Of a stretch of 64,000 bases of DNA, positions 31,404-40,627 are shown in pieces. The stretch lies in the NCBI RefSeq assembly GCF_014202935.1, contig NZ_JACHHX010000003.1:62001-126000 (forward strand), read 5' to 3'. The DNA comes from Rehaibacterium terrae (GTDB lineage Bacteria; Pseudomonadota; Gammaproteobacteria; Xanthomonadales; Xanthomonadaceae). The notes below the pieces were generated by a model. The model saw only the letters and a program-made list of their open reading frames with translations, made no database searches and was not told the DNA's origin. Each line of letters begins with the position of its first letter. Position 1 is the stretch's first letter. Made by a program: the position numbers and the translations under genes.

Positions 31404-33017
31404 TCAGATCGCCGCAAACAGCACGCCGCAACCGGGTAGCTGCGCGGTATCGCCGTCGAGGCGGCCGTTGATCAGGCCGGGCACGGCCAGCGCGCGGGCG
31501 TTGCCGAGCCCGGCGATGCGCGCTTCCACCGGCGCGGCTGACAGGTTGAACGCGGCCAGCAGCCGTTGGCCGTCGTGCTCGCGCACGAAGGCCAGCACCG
31601 GCTCGGCGGTGTCGACGAAGCCGATCGCGCCCCAGCGCAGCGCCGGCTGGCCGTGGCGCCAGCGCAGGAAGGCGCGGAAGCCGTTGAGCGTGGACTGCGG
31701 ATCGGCCTCCTGTCGCGACACCGCCAGCGCGCGGTGCTCCGGCGGCAGCGGCAGCCACGGCGTGCCCGCGGTGAAACCGCCCTGCTCGCTGTCGTCCCAC
31801 GGCATCGGCGTGCGGCAGCCGTCGCGGCCCTTGAAGTTCGGCCAGAAGGCGATGCCGTAGGGATCGCGCAGGGCTTCGAAGGGAAGCTCGGCCTCGGTCA
31901 GCCCCAGCTCCTCGCCCTGGTACACGCAGACCGAACCGCGCAGCGAGCACACCAGCGCGGTGAGCTGGTTGGCCAGTGATGCCGGCGGCCGCGCGCCGCC
32001 CCAGCGGCTGACCACGCGTTTGACGTCGTGGTTGGAGATCGACCAGCACGGCCAGCCCTCGCTGACCTGGGCCTCCAGTCGTTCCACCGTGCGGCGGATG
32101 TGCGCGACGGAGAAGTCGTCGGTGAGCAGCTCGAAGCTGTAGCCCATGTGCAGGCGCCGACCCGAGGTGTACTCGGCCATGGTCGCCAGCGAATCCTCCG
32201 AGGAGATCTCGCCGAGCGCGGCCACGTCCGGGTAGCGGTCGAGCAGGGCGCGCAGCTCTTCCAGGAAGGCGAGGTTCTCCGGCCGGGTGTTGTTGTACCA
32301 GTGGTACTGGAAGGCGTAGGGGTTGTCCGGGCTGAAGCCGCGTCCGATGCGCTTGTCCTTGGGCTTGGGCGGGTTGTCGCGCAGCAGGCGGTCGTGGAAG
32401 CAGAAATTGATCGCGTCCAGCCGCAGTCCGTCCACGCCGCGGTCGAGCCAGAACTTCACGCAGTCGAGCACCGCCGCGCGCACCTGCGGATTGTGGAAGT
32501 TCAGGTCCGGCTGCGAGGCGAGGAAGTTGTGCAGGTAGTACTGGCCGCGGCGCGGCTCCCACTGCCAGGCCACGCCGCCGAAGATCGACAGCCAGTTGTT
32601 GGGCGGGCTGCCGTCGTCCTTCGCGTCGGCCCACACGTACCAGTCGGCCTTGGGGTTGTCGCGGCTCTCGCGGCTTTCCTTGAACCAGTCGTGCTCGACC
32701 GAGGTGTGGCTGAGTACCTGGTCGATCATCACCTTCAGCCCGAGCGCGTGCGCTTTGGCCAGCACGCGGTCGAAGTCGTCGAGCGTGCCGAACAGCGGAT
32801 CGACCGCGCGGTAGTCGGCGATGTCGTAGCCGAAGTCGGCCATCGGCGACTTGAAGAACGGCGAGATCCAGATCGCGTCCACGCCCAGACTGGCGACGTA
32901 GTCCAGCTTGCGCTCGATGCCAGGCAGGTCGCCGACGCCGTCGCCGTCGCTGTCGAGAAAGCTGCGCGGGTAGATCTGGTAGGTGACGGCGCCGCGCCAC
33001 CACGGGTTTTCGCTCAT
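31404..33017 (-). CDS. GH13 alpha-glucosidase, cytoplasmic (oligo-glucosidase type)
   Basis: A 537-residue enzyme without a signal peptide that hydrolyses alpha-glucosidic bonds in maltose and maltooligosaccharides after uptake. The start WWRGAVTYQIYPRSFLDSDGDGVGDL is typical of the GH13 alpha-glucosidase/oligo-1,6-glucosidase clade. Catalytic residues are D201 (DGLRLDAINF), E270 (ALGEIS) and D331 (SNHD). The protein belongs to the maltodextrin locus. It is transcribed away from the halogenase gene, and the 213-bp gap between them contains one of the TGAATACGTATGCA operators. The linkage preference (alpha-1,4 or alpha-1,6) is not settled by sequence. Confidence 0.92.
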   Translation of the reverse strand: MSENPWWRGAVTYQIYPRSFLDSDGDGVGDLPGIERKLDYVASLGVDAIWISPFFKSPMADFGYDIADYRAVDPLFGTLDDFDRVLAKAHALGLKVMIDQVLSHTSVEHDWFKESRESRDNPKADWYVWADAKDDGSPPNNWLSIFGGVAWQWEPRRGQYYLHNFLASQPDLNFHNPQVRAAVLDCVKFWLDRGVDGLRLDAINFCFHDRLLRDNPPKPKDKRIGRGFSPDNPYAFQYHWYNNTRPENLAFLEELRALLDRYPDVAALGEISSEDSLATMAEYTSGRRLHMGYSFELLTDDFSVAHIRRTVERLEAQVSEGWPCWSISNHDVKRVVSRWGGARPPASLANQLTALVCSLRGSVCVYQGEELGLTEAELPFEALRDPYGIAFWPNFKGRDGCRTPMPWDDSEQGGFTAGTPWLPLPPEHRALAVSRQEADPQSTLNGFRAFLRWRHGQPALRWGAIGFVDTAEPVLAFVREHDGQRLLAAFNLSAAPVEARIAGLGNARALAVPGLINGRLDGDTAQLPGCGVLFAAI

Positions 33018-33124
33018 GTCGCCTTCTCTCGGTTCCGTTTCTGCGGGCGGCGCATGGCTGCGGTCGCACCCGTCACGCCGCGCAGCTTAGCGTCGGCATT
33101 TGCGCCGCGAGCCTGCTGTGGGGA

Positions 33125-33138
33125 TGCATACGTATTCA
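33125..33138 (-). promoter_or_regulatory. Putative LacI/MalR-type operator, copy 1
   Basis: TGAATACGTATGCA (minus strand) is a palindrome centred on ATACGTAT. It lies 108 bp before the alpha-glucosidase start and 93 bp before the divergent halogenase start. It is identical at all 14 positions to the sites at 43544 and 48015. The central CG and palindromic form are typical of LacI-family operators, and a LacI-type gene lies in the same locus. Confidence 0.75.
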
Positions 33139-33230
33139 TGACTGCCGGACGGTCGAGAGCGGGGTAGCGTTGGCCCGCTCGCGCCGGTTCGGGCGCAAGG
33201 GCAGGCGGCGGGCTCCAACGGAGAAGAGTG

Positions 33231-34760
33231 ATGGACGATCGACGCATCCGGAAAACCGTCATCGTTGGCGGCGGCACTGCCGGCTGGATGACCGCGGCGG
33301 CGCTCTCGCGGCTGTTCGAACGGCAGTTGGAGATCGTGCTGATCGAATCCGACGAGATCGGCACGGTCGGCGTCGGCGAGGCGACGATTCCGCAGATCCG
33401 CCTGTACAACGCCATGCTCGGCCTCGATGAGAACGAGTTCGTCCGCCGGACCCAGGGCACCTTCAAGCTCGGCATCGAGTTCGTCGACTGGCTGCGCCCG
33501 GGGCATCGCTACATGCACGCCTTCGGCGGCGTCGGCGGACGCGACCTCGGGCTGGTGCCGTTCCACCACTACTGGCTCAAGCTGCATCGTCGGGGCCATG
33601 CCGGCCCGCTCGACGACTACACCTTCAATGCCGTCGCCGCGCGACGCGGCAGGTTCATGCGCGGCGCCGACGTGTCGGACTCGCCGCTGTCGAACGTCTT
33701 CCACGCCTTCCACTTCGACGCCGGACTGTACGCGCGCTACCTGCGCGGCCATGCCGAGGCGCGCGGCGTGCGGCGGTGCGAGGGCAGGGTGGTCGACGTG
33801 GCGCTGCGCGCCGAGGACGGCTTCATCGAAGCGGTGACGATGGACGACGGCACGCGCATCGAGGGCGAGCTGTTCATCGACTGCTCGGGCTTCCGCGGCC
33901 TGCTGATCGAGCAGGCGCTCAAGACCGGCTACGAGGACTGGAGCCGCTGGCTGCCCTGCAACCGTGCGCTCGCCGTGCCCTGTGCCTCCGGCGGCGAGCT
34001 CACGCCTTACACGCGCTCGACCGCGCGCGCCGCCGGCTGGCAGTGGCGGATCCCGCTGCAGCACCGGATCGGCAACGGCTACGTCTACTGCAGTGACCAC
34101 ATCGGCGACGACGAGGCCGCGTCCGTCCTGCTCGCCAACCTCGACGGCGAAGCGTTGGCCGACCCGCGCCCGCTGCGTTTCGTCACCGGCATGCGGCGCC
34201 GGTTCTGGCACCGCAACTGCGTCGCCATCGGCCTGTCCAGCGGCTTCCTGGAGCCGTTGGAGTCGACCAGCATCCACTTCATCCAGTCGAGCATCGCCAA
34301 GCTGGTGCAGTTCTTCCCGGACCGTCGCTTCGCGCCGGCCGACATCGATGCCTACAACCGCCTCACCCGGTTCGAGTTCGAGCGCAGCCGCGACTTCCTG
34401 GTGCTGCACTACAAGGCCACCGAGCGCGACGACTCCGAGTTCTGGCGCCGTTGCCGCGGGATGCAGATCCCCGAGACGCTGGCCGACAAGATCGAGCTGT
34501 TCCGCAGCGGCGGCCGCATCCTTCGCGAGCGCGAGGAACTGTTCACCGAGGTCAGCTGGCTGCAGGTGATGGTCGGCCAGGGCATCCTGCCGGCGGCCTG
34601 GCACCCGATGGTCGAGCTGCTGTCAGACGAGGAGTGCGAGCGCATGGTCGAAGGCGTGCGCCGCGTGCTGGAGAACGCCGCCGGGGTGATGCCGACGCAT
34701 GCCGACTTCATCGCCCGGCATTGCGCGGCCGAGCCGGCCGGACAGCGGGTGCCGGCGTGA
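33231..34760 (+). CDS. Flavin-dependent (tryptophan-type) halogenase homologue
   Basis: A 509-residue cytoplasmic FAD-binding protein. The dinucleotide motif is GGGTAGW (13-19). The catalytic lysine is K79 in GTFKLGIEF, at the same number as in PrnA/RebH. The WxWxIP signature is at 270-275 (WQWRIP), and the conserved Glu is E344 in [10 protein letters not shown]. All residues for hypohalous-acid-dependent halogenation are therefore present. Relatives sit beside TonB receptors in xanthomonads and Caulobacter, and some brominate indole in vitro; the natural substrate is unknown. Here it lies inside a maltodextrin operon region. ATG 33231 follows a strong GGAGAAGAG site. A dedicated flavin reductase was not seen. 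Confidence 0.92.
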   Translation: MDDRRIRKTVIVGGGTAGWMTAAALSRLFERQLEIVLIESDEIGTVGVGEATIPQIRLYNAMLGLDENEFVRRTQGTFKLGIEFVDWLRPGHRYMHAFGGVGGRDLGLVPFHHYWLKLHRRGHAGPLDDYTFNAVAARRGRFMRGADVSDSPLSNVFHAFHFDAGLYARYLRGHAEARGVRRCEGRVVDVALRAEDGFIEAVTMDDGTRIEGELFIDCSGFRGLLIEQALKTGYEDWSRWLPCNRALAVPCASGGELTPYTRSTARAAGWQWRIPLQHRIGNGYVYCSDHIGDDEAASVLLANLDGEALADPRPLRFVTGMRRRFWHRNCVAIGLSSGFLEPLESTSIHFIQSSIAKLVQFFPDRRFAPADIDAYNRLTRFEFERSRDFLVLHYKATERDDSEFWRRCRGMQIPETLADKIELFRSGGRILREREELFTEVSWLQVMVGQGILPAAWHPMVELLSDEECERMVEGVRRVLENAAGVMPTHADFIARHCAAEPAGQRVPA

Positions 34761-34870
34761 GCCACGGCGTGGGTGCATGGACCAATCCGCCGCGCCGCGC
34801 CGCCTGCACGGCCTGGCCGCACGACGCCTGTCCCGGCATCGCGCCGCGGAGGCCCGACGAGGACGCTGCC

Positions 34871-36787
34871 ATGAGTTCACCCCGTATTCCCGTTTCGAGC
34901 GCCACCCCGCCCCGCCGGCCATGGCTGCCGATGCTGCTGGCCGTCGCGCTGGCCGCCTGCGGCCGCGGCGGGCCAGCGCCCGAGACCGTGCCCGAGGCCG
35001 CCCCAGGGACCGGCGGGCGGCCGGTGGTCTACCAGGTCATGACCCGCCTGTTCGGCAACACCAACACCACCAACACGCCCTGGGGCACGATCGAGGAGAA
35101 CGGCGTCGGCAAGTTCGCCGACTTCACCGACACGGCGCTCGCCGGCATCCATGAACTCGGCGTCACCCACCTCTGGTACACCGGCGTGCCGCACCACGCG
35201 CTGGTGCGCGACTACACGGCATATGGCATCGCCGACGACGATCCCGACGTGGTCAAGGGCCGGGCCGGCTCGCCCTACGCGGTCAAGGACTACTACAGCG
35301 TCAATCCCGATCTTGCCGTCGATCCGGCGCGCCGGCTGGAGGAGTTCCGCGCACTGGTCGCCCGCACCCATGCGCACGGCATGCGCGTGATCGTCGACAT
35401 CGTCCCCAACCACGTCGCCCGCGGCTACCGCTCCACGACCCGGCCCGCGGCTGTGCGCGACTTCGGCGAGGACGACGACACCACGGTCGAGTACGCGCGC
35501 GACAACGACTTCTACTACGTCGTCGGCACGCCGTTCGAAGTCCCCGTCTGGCCCGAGGGCTACCTGCCGCTCGGCGGCGAGCCGCACCCGCTGGCGGACG
35601 GAAAGTTCGACGAGAATCCGGCCAGGTGGACCGGCAATGGCGCGCGCAGCCACCGCCCGGACTTCGACGACTGGTACGAGACGGTCAAGATCAATTTCGG
35701 CGTCCGCCCCGACGGCAGCCACGACTTCGACCGCCTGCCGCCCGACTACGCCGAGCGGGACGCTGCTGCCCATCACGCCTTCTGGCAGGGCCGCGACGTG
35801 CCCGGCAGCTGGGTCAAATTCCGGCAGATCGTCGACCACTGGCTCGACCAGGGCGTCGACGGCTTCCGCTACGACATGGCCGAGATGGTGCCGGTGGAGT
35901 TCTGGAGCTACCTCAACAGCCACATCAAGCAGCGCCGTCCCGACGCCTTCCTGCTTGCCGAGATCTACAACCCGGCTGAGTACCGAAATTACCTGCGGCT
36001 CGGCCTGATGGACCACCTCTACGACAAGGTCGATCTTTACGACGGTCTCAAGGCGGTGATGCAGGGCAAGGCCGAGACCGACAGCCTGCCGCCGATCCGC
36101 GACGCGCTGGCCGACATCGACACGCGGCTGCTGCGCTTCCTCGAAAACCACGACGAGCAGCGCATCGCCAGCCCCGAGTTCGCCGGCGACGCGCGGATGG
36201 GGCGTCCGGCGATGCTGGTGACCGTGGCGCTCGGCCGCTCGGCGACGCTGCTGTACTTCGGCCAGGAGGTCGGTGAGCCCGGCGCGGGTGACGCCGGTTT
36301 CGGCAAGGCCAGCCGCACCACGATCTTCGACTACTGGGGCGTGCCCGCGCACCAGCGCTGGATGAACGGCGGCCGCTTCGACGGCGGCGCGCTGAGCGAG
36401 GCCGAGCGTGGGCTGCGCGCGTTCTACGCGCGGCTGTTGCGACTGTCGGCCGAACACCCTGCGCTGCGCGGCGACTACGCCGACCTGCACGCGTACAACC
36501 GCGCCCACACGCCCGGCTACGACGGCCGCCTGTTCGCCTTCGCGCGCTGGCAGGGCGAGCGGCGCTTGATCGCCGTCGCCAATTTCTCGGCCGGGCGCGA
36601 CTACGCCATCGACCTCGCCCTGCCGCCCGCCCTCGTCGCCGCCTGGCGGCTCGGCGACGGCCGCCATGCCGTCCACGACCTGCTCGGCGCGCCACTCGAC
36701 AGCGCGCTCGTGGTCGAGGACGGCCGGGCGCGGCTGTCGCTGCGGCTGCCGCCGCACGCCGCCCAGCTGATCGAGATCGCCCCATGA
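34871..36787 (+). CDS. GH13 alpha-amylase-family lipoprotein
   Basis: A 638-residue exported glycoside hydrolase. ATG 34871 gives a lipoprotein signal with lipobox LAAC (Cys30) and has GAGGA upstream. An in-frame GTG at 34757 that overlaps the halogenase stop would hide this signal. Catalytic residues are D335 (GFRYDMAE), E364 (LLAEIY) and D428 (ENHD), with the conserved VDIVPNHV region near 175-182. It probably sits on the periplasmic or outer face of the outer membrane and cuts starch or maltodextrins before uptake. The stop overlaps the GH31 start by 4 bp. It belongs to a transcript that starts at the halogenase gene or upstream of it. Confidence 0.9.
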   Translation: MSSPRIPVSSATPPRRPWLPMLLAVALAACGRGGPAPETVPEAAPGTGGRPVVYQVMTRLFGNTNTTNTPWGTIEENGVGKFADFTDTALAGIHELGVTHLWYTGVPHHALVRDYTAYGIADDDPDVVKGRAGSPYAVKDYYSVNPDLAVDPARRLEEFRALVARTHAHGMRVIVDIVPNHVARGYRSTTRPAAVRDFGEDDDTTVEYARDNDFYYVVGTPFEVPVWPEGYLPLGGEPHPLADGKFDENPARWTGNGARSHRPDFDDWYETVKINFGVRPDGSHDFDRLPPDYAERDAAAHHAFWQGRDVPGSWVKFRQIVDHWLDQGVDGFRYDMAEMVPVEFWSYLNSHIKQRRPDAFLLAEIYNPAEYRNYLRLGLMDHLYDKVDLYDGLKAVMQGKAETDSLPPIRDALADIDTRLLRFLENHDEQRIASPEFAGDARMGRPAMLVTVALGRSATLLYFGQEVGEPGAGDAGFGKASRTTIFDYWGVPAHQRWMNGGRFDGGALSEAERGLRAFYARLLRLSAEHPALRGDYADLHAYNRAHTPGYDGRLFAFARWQGERRLIAVANFSAGRDYAIDLALPPALVAAWRLGDGRHAVHDLLGAPLDSALVVEDGRARLSLRLPPHAAQLIEIAP

Positions 36788-39177
36788 GGTTACGGCTCCG
36801 CCTGCTGCTTCCGTTCACCCTCGTCCTCGCCGCACCCGCGTGGGCGGCCGATTACGTCGCCCACGCCCTGCGCGACGACAGCCTGCACATCGAAACCAGC
36901 GACGGCGCGCTGCGCCTGAGCTTCCGCGGCGCCGAGGCGATCGAGGCGCACTACCGGCCCGAAGGCCGCAAACAGCTGCCCTCGTTCAGCCTGATCGACA
37001 CCGCGCCGGTGCCGGCGACGCTCGACGTGCGCGACGACCGGCTGGTCTACGACAGCGGCCGCCTGCGCGCCGTCGTCCACAAACGCCCGTTGCGCATCGA
37101 ATACCTGCGCGGCGACACGCCGCTGCTGGCCGAGGAGGCCGGCCTGTTCCACCACGAGACGCTGCGCGGCTTCCGCTTCCGGCTCGCGCCCGACGAGAAG
37201 CTGCTCGGCGCCGGCCAGCGCGTGCTCGGCATGGACCGCCGCGGCCACCGCCTGCCGCTCTACAACCGGCCCCACTACGGTTACGGCAGCCGCTCCGAAC
37301 AGATGTACTTCAGCCTGCCGGCGGTGCTGTCCAGCCGCAAATACCTGCTGCTGTTCGACAACAGCGCGCGCGGCCACATCGACCTCGGCAAGACCGAGCC
37401 CGACGTGCTGCAGTTCGAGGCGGTCGCCGGCCGCACCGGCTACCTCGTCGTCGCCGGCGACAGTTATCCGCGGATCATCGAGAACTACGTCGCCGTCACC
37501 GGCCGCCCACCGCTGCCGGCACGCTGGACGCTCGGCAACTACGCCTCGCGCTTCGGCTACCGCTCCGAGGCGCAGGCGCGCGAGGTCGTGCGCCTGTTCC
37601 GCGCGCACGACATCCCGCTCGACGCGCTGGTGCTCGACCTGTACTGGTTCGGCCCCGACATCCAGGGCCACATGGGCAAGCTCGACTGGGACCGCGAAGC
37701 GTTTCCGGACCCCGAAGGCATGCTGCGCGACTTCGCCGCCGACGGTGTGCAGACCATCCTGGTCACCGAGCCTTTCGTCCTCACCACCTCCACCCGCTGG
37801 GACGAGGCCGTGCAGGCCGGCGTGCTCGCGCGCGATCTCGCCGGCAAACCGAAAACCTTCGACTTCTACTTCGGCCACACCGGCCTGATCGACGTGTTCG
37901 ATCGCCGCGCCGCCGACTGGTTCTGGGCCATCTACCGCGGGCTGACCGCGCAGGGCGTCGCTGGCTGGTGGGGCGACCTCGGCGAACCCGAAGTGCATCC
38001 GCACGACACCCTCCACGCCATCGGCAGCGCCGACGAAGTACACAACGCCTACGGCCACGAATGGGCGCGGCTGGTCTACGAAGGCATGCGCGCCGACTTC
38101 CCCGCGCGCCGCCCGTTCGTGATGATGCGCGCCGGCGCGCCCGGCTCGCAGCGCTACGGCATGGTGCCGTGGACCGGCGACGTCGAGCGCAGCTGGGATG
38201 GCCTGGGCGCACAGGTCGAACTGGCGCTGCAGATGGGCCTGTTCGGCTTCGGCTGGATCCATTCCGACCTCGGCGGCTTCGCCGGCGGCGAGCGCTTCGA
38301 CCGCGATCTGTACCTGCGCTGGCTGCAGTACGGCGTGTTCCAGCCGGTGTTCCGCCCGCACGCCCAGGAGCACATCGCGCCCGAGCCGGTCTTCCACGAC
38401 CGCCGCACCCGCGCCCTCGCCCGCGAGGCCGTGCGCCTGCGCTACCGCCTGCTGCCCTACCACTACACCCTGGCCTGGCAGCACGCCCGCACCGGCCTGC
38501 CGCCGATGCGCCCGCTGTTCTTCGAGGACGAATCCGACCCCGCCCTGATCGATCGCCACGACGGCTACCTGTGGGGCGACGCCTTCCTGGTCTTCCCCGT
38601 GGTCCGCCCGCGCGTGAGCGTGCTCGATGTCGAACTGCCGCGCGGCGTGTGGTTCGACTTCCACGGCGGCTGCCGCTACGAGGGTGGCCGACGGCAGCGG
38701 CTGCCGGTGCGGCGCGAAGCGATCCCGGTGCTGGTCCGCGCCGGCGCCTTCGTGCCGATGATCGAACCGGTCGCCACCACCCGCGACTACCGCAGCGACC
38801 GGCTCGAACTGCACTACTGGGCCGATGCCGGCACCCCGGCCGCCGAAGGCCGGATGTACGAAGACGACGGCCACAGCTTCGGCGCCCACGACAGCGACGC
38901 CCACGAACTGCTGCACTTCGCCGCCGAGCATGGCGCACAAACCCTCACCGTGCGCCTGCGCCGCGAAGGCGGCCACTACCCCGGCCGCCCCGACACGCGC
39001 CGCATCACGCTGGTGGTGCACGGCTGGGCGCAGGCGCCGCAGCGCGTGCAGCTCGACGGCCGGCCGCTGGCCGATGCCGACCTGCGCTACGACGCCCGAC
39101 GCCGCGAACTGCGGGCGAGCTTCGACTGGCACGGCGAGGCGGCAGTGGTCGCCATCCGCCAACCCGACGCCGAATGA
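36784..39177 (+). CDS. GH31 alpha-glucosidase, exported
   Basis: A 797-residue glycoside hydrolase family 31 protein. The signal peptide ends near AWA|ADY (residue about 21). The nucleophile is D398 in GWWGDLGEPE, and the acid/base is D466 in VPWTGDVERS. The N-terminal galactose-mutarotase-like region, LDLYWFGPDIQG and FRPHAQEH also match GH31. It is expected to release glucose or xylose from non-reducing ends of oligosaccharides in the periplasm. In this context alpha-glucosidase is likelier than alpha-xylosidase. It is coupled to the GH13 lipoprotein gene by a 4-bp overlap. The gene-cassette insert begins a few hundred bases downstream. Confidence 0.91.
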   Translation: MRLRLRLLLPFTLVLAAPAWAADYVAHALRDDSLHIETSDGALRLSFRGAEAIEAHYRPEGRKQLPSFSLIDTAPVPATLDVRDDRLVYDSGRLRAVVHKRPLRIEYLRGDTPLLAEEAGLFHHETLRGFRFRLAPDEKLLGAGQRVLGMDRRGHRLPLYNRPHYGYGSRSEQMYFSLPAVLSSRKYLLLFDNSARGHIDLGKTEPDVLQFEAVAGRTGYLVVAGDSYPRIIENYVAVTGRPPLPARWTLGNYASRFGYRSEAQAREVVRLFRAHDIPLDALVLDLYWFGPDIQGHMGKLDWDREAFPDPEGMLRDFAADGVQTILVTEPFVLTTSTRWDEAVQAGVLARDLAGKPKTFDFYFGHTGLIDVFDRRAADWFWAIYRGLTAQGVAGWWGDLGEPEVHPHDTLHAIGSADEVHNAYGHEWARLVYEGMRADFPARRPFVMMRAGAPGSQRYGMVPWTGDVERSWDGLGAQVELALQMGLFGFGWIHSDLGGFAGGERFDRDLYLRWLQYGVFQPVFRPHAQEHIAPEPVFHDRRTRALAREAVRLRYRLLPYHYTLAWQHARTGLPPMRPLFFEDESDPALIDRHDGYLWGDAFLVFPVVRPRVSVLDVELPRGVWFDFHGGCRYEGGRRQRLPVRREAIPVLVRAGAFVPMIEPVATTRDYRSDRLELHYWADAGTPAAEGRMYEDDGHSFGAHDSDAHELLHFAAEHGAQTLTVRLRREGGHYPGRPDTRRITLVVHGWAQAPQRVQLDGRPLADADLRYDARRRELRASFDWHGEAAVVAIRQPDAE

Positions 39178-39489
39178 ATCGGCTGTCCCCGCCAAGGTGG
39201 CCGCCGAACACCACCGCGTCGCCTTCGACGCCAATCACATCAGCCATCGCATCCCTTCCGCCATCCGCGCCTTGACACCGCACCGCGTCGCAACGCAGCA
39301 CGCGACGCATGGCAAACATGACGGTCCCCGAAGCAATCAAGCCGATGACGCTTCCGGCCGACCGCGGCCGCTTGAACGACGGGCTCTGCTTCGGCGGATT
39401 TCATGATCACCCGGGCCAGCGCGCCCACCCCAGGGTCGGATACACGACTGCAACCGATCCGGTTTGCCTGCGTCAGGTGCTCGCGACCG
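39178..39489. other. Gene-poor flank of the cassette insert
   Basis: This 312-bp stretch between the GH31 stop and the first cassette gene has no convincing coding region on either strand; short open frames lack ribosome-binding sites and recognisable motifs. A 7-bp perfect inverted repeat is visible (39285-39291 with 39302-39308). It may be remnant DNA from an older insertion, or a decayed cassette end. Confidence 0.4.
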
Positions 39490-39738
39490 CTACTTGCGGG
39501 AGGAGTCCATACATGAACTGTTAGGCGCCTGATCATCGCCGCTGCCCTCGGTCTTGCGCGACACGCCAAGCAGCTCCGCGAAGCCATTGCACAGCACGCC
39601 GAGCAGAAGAAGTACGACGCCGACACCAGCCGCGATCTCCGAAAGGCTCTCGCGTAGGACCATCGAAGCCAAGAGAAAGACACCACCGATGATGATGAGC
39701 CTCTTGGCCTGCTCAGGTGTTGGGAGAAAGTTTTTCAT
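39490..39738 (-). CDS. Small membrane protein in integron cassette
   Basis: An 82-residue hypothetical protein. ATG 39738 (KNFLPTPEQAKRL) is chosen over the upstream TTG at 39768, which lies inside attC. Two hydrophobic segments are visible (about residues 14-30, IIIGGVFLLASMV, and 37-58, AAGVGVVLLLLGVLCNG). Base composition is clearly lower in GC than the neighbouring genes. The last codons run through a GCCTAAC core (39520-39526, minus strand), so the stop lies beyond the cassette boundary, as happens when cassettes are joined. No homologue is recognised. Confidence 0.6.
   Translation of the reverse strand: MKNFLPTPEQAKRLIIIGGVFLLASMVLRESLSEIAAGVGVVLLLLGVLCNGFAELLGVSRKTEGSGDDQAPNSSCMDSSRK
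39520..39526 (-). other. attC-like core site GCCTAAC/GTTAGGC
   Basis: The consensus integron core (RYYYAAC on the minus strand, GTTAGGC on the plus strand) occurs near the 3' end of the 82-residue cassette gene. I could not find a matching second core and palindrome further left, so this looks like the remaining half of a degraded or truncated attC. Confidence 0.5.
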
Positions 39739-39762
39739 CGCGCGGAGTCTCGATTGGGTGGC

Positions 39763-39822
39763 GCCCAACGCCTGAATTAAGCCGCGCCGCGAAGCGGCGT
39801 CGGCTTGAATGAATTGTTAGCG
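39763..39822 (-). other. Integron attC recombination site (60 bp)
   Basis: On the minus strand the site starts CGCTAAC and ends GTTGGGC. Between these cores is an imperfect palindrome: an ATTCATTCAAGCCGACGCCGC arm faces GCGGCGCGGCTTAATTCAGG around a TTC loop. There is an unpaired extra base next to the inner stem, as in classical 59-base elements. The site lies directly after the 137-residue gene and before the 82-residue gene, in the same orientation as both. This is the expected gene-attC-gene order. Confidence 0.93.
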
Positions 39823-39831
39823 CTCAGCCCG

Positions 39832-40245
39832 CTAAGCAAGCAGATGTGCATAAGCAGAGCCTACCGACACGACGAGCAGTGATGCGCCAATGAAGAAGCA
39901 AACGCAGCTTGTCCAGAACAAGCGCCAAGTGCAAGCACTGAAAGGATCCGGATTACAGCCAAACAGCTTGAGCGGAGGCTTGCCCCGCACTTTGCGGGCA
40001 GTAAGCCGAAAGTCGATGAGTCTGCTGAGCACAGTGGCGCAACTGCAGAAGGCTGCAACAACGAGAAGCAGTAGAGACGCAGCGAAAGCCCACCGGAAGA
40101 AGCCGGCAATAGCGAACTCGGGCCTCTGCAACAACGCCAGGCCCGCACCCAAGCCAGCAACGGAAAGGCCAGATACGAGAGTGACAGCAACCGATAGCTG
40201 CGTGATTGCGAGGCCTTGCCAGCGGTTGAACCTGACGTCTGCCAT
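39832..40245 (-). CDS. Membrane protein in integron cassette
   Basis: A 137-residue hypothetical inner-membrane protein. It has about three hydrophobic helices (13-38, 46-70 and 107-135) and several cysteines (CSCA and TSCVCFF). The ATG at 40245 follows AAGGGCAAG, a good ribosome-binding site that lies just inside the cassette boundary GTTAGCG (40267-40261). The stop is 10 bp before attC. Codon use and GC content differ from the surrounding genes, consistent with acquisition as a mobile cassette. The family is not recognised. Confidence 0.65.
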   Translation of the reverse strand: MADVRFNRWQGLAITQLSVAVTLVSGLSVAGLGAGLALLQRPEFAIAGFFRWAFAASLLLLVVAAFCSCATVLSRLIDFRLTARKVRGKPPLKLFGCNPDPFSACTWRLFWTSCVCFFIGASLLVVSVGSAYAHLLA

Positions 40246-40627
40246 GATCTTGCCCTTGAGCGCTAACTAGTTTTCGACGTCAAAGTGACGTGTAGCACTG
40301 ACGTGCAACGCCGTGCCCTCACGCCCGCGCGCAGGAAATTTCCTGCCCCGGTCAGCGACATGCTGCCGATCATGACGCGTAATCCTGAGGCTTGGGATTG
40401 CCATCGGTTTCCCCTGTCGGCGAGGCGCTGATGGCACCCTACAACGCGCCGGATGGGTCGGCAATCGGGTCTGCGCGGGCGTATTGCGCTTCGTTGGCGG
40501 GGGCGGGCGGGTGCGCCGGCATGCTTTCCCTGCGGGGCCGAGGTGGCCCGGATGATGCGCGGCGGAATCCGGGAGTGCGGCCGTTGCGCGCCCCGGATTC
40601 CGGCCGGCCTTCATTCGGGCGATGTGT
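40246..40627. other. Cassette-array left boundary and non-coding flank
   Basis: Starting at the CGCTAAC core (40261-40267), this 382-bp stretch carries no convincing gene. On the minus strand several ACGTCA units lie directly upstream of the core, which may mark an attI-like or secondary insertion site. Further right, a perfect 11-bp inverted repeat (40563-40573 with 40592-40602, 18-nt loop) lies 26 bp beyond the stop of the long amylase gene. It could form an RNA hairpin at the end of that transcript, although no T-tract follows. Confidence 0.5.

Noticed and set aside
34757-34870. GTG start overlapping the halogenase stop for the GH13 lipoprotein
   Set aside because: It would add 38 residues before the lipoprotein signal and bury the lipobox. 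ATG 34871 has a better ribosome-binding site.
39240-39686. 148-codon minus-strand frame over the cassette flank
   Set aside because: It overlaps the cassette gene in another frame, has no ribosome-binding site and shows no recognisable domain.
40563-40602. Rho-independent terminator for the long amylase gene
   Set aside because: The stem is perfect but the loop is long and no T-tract follows on the minus strand. It is recorded only as an inverted repeat.
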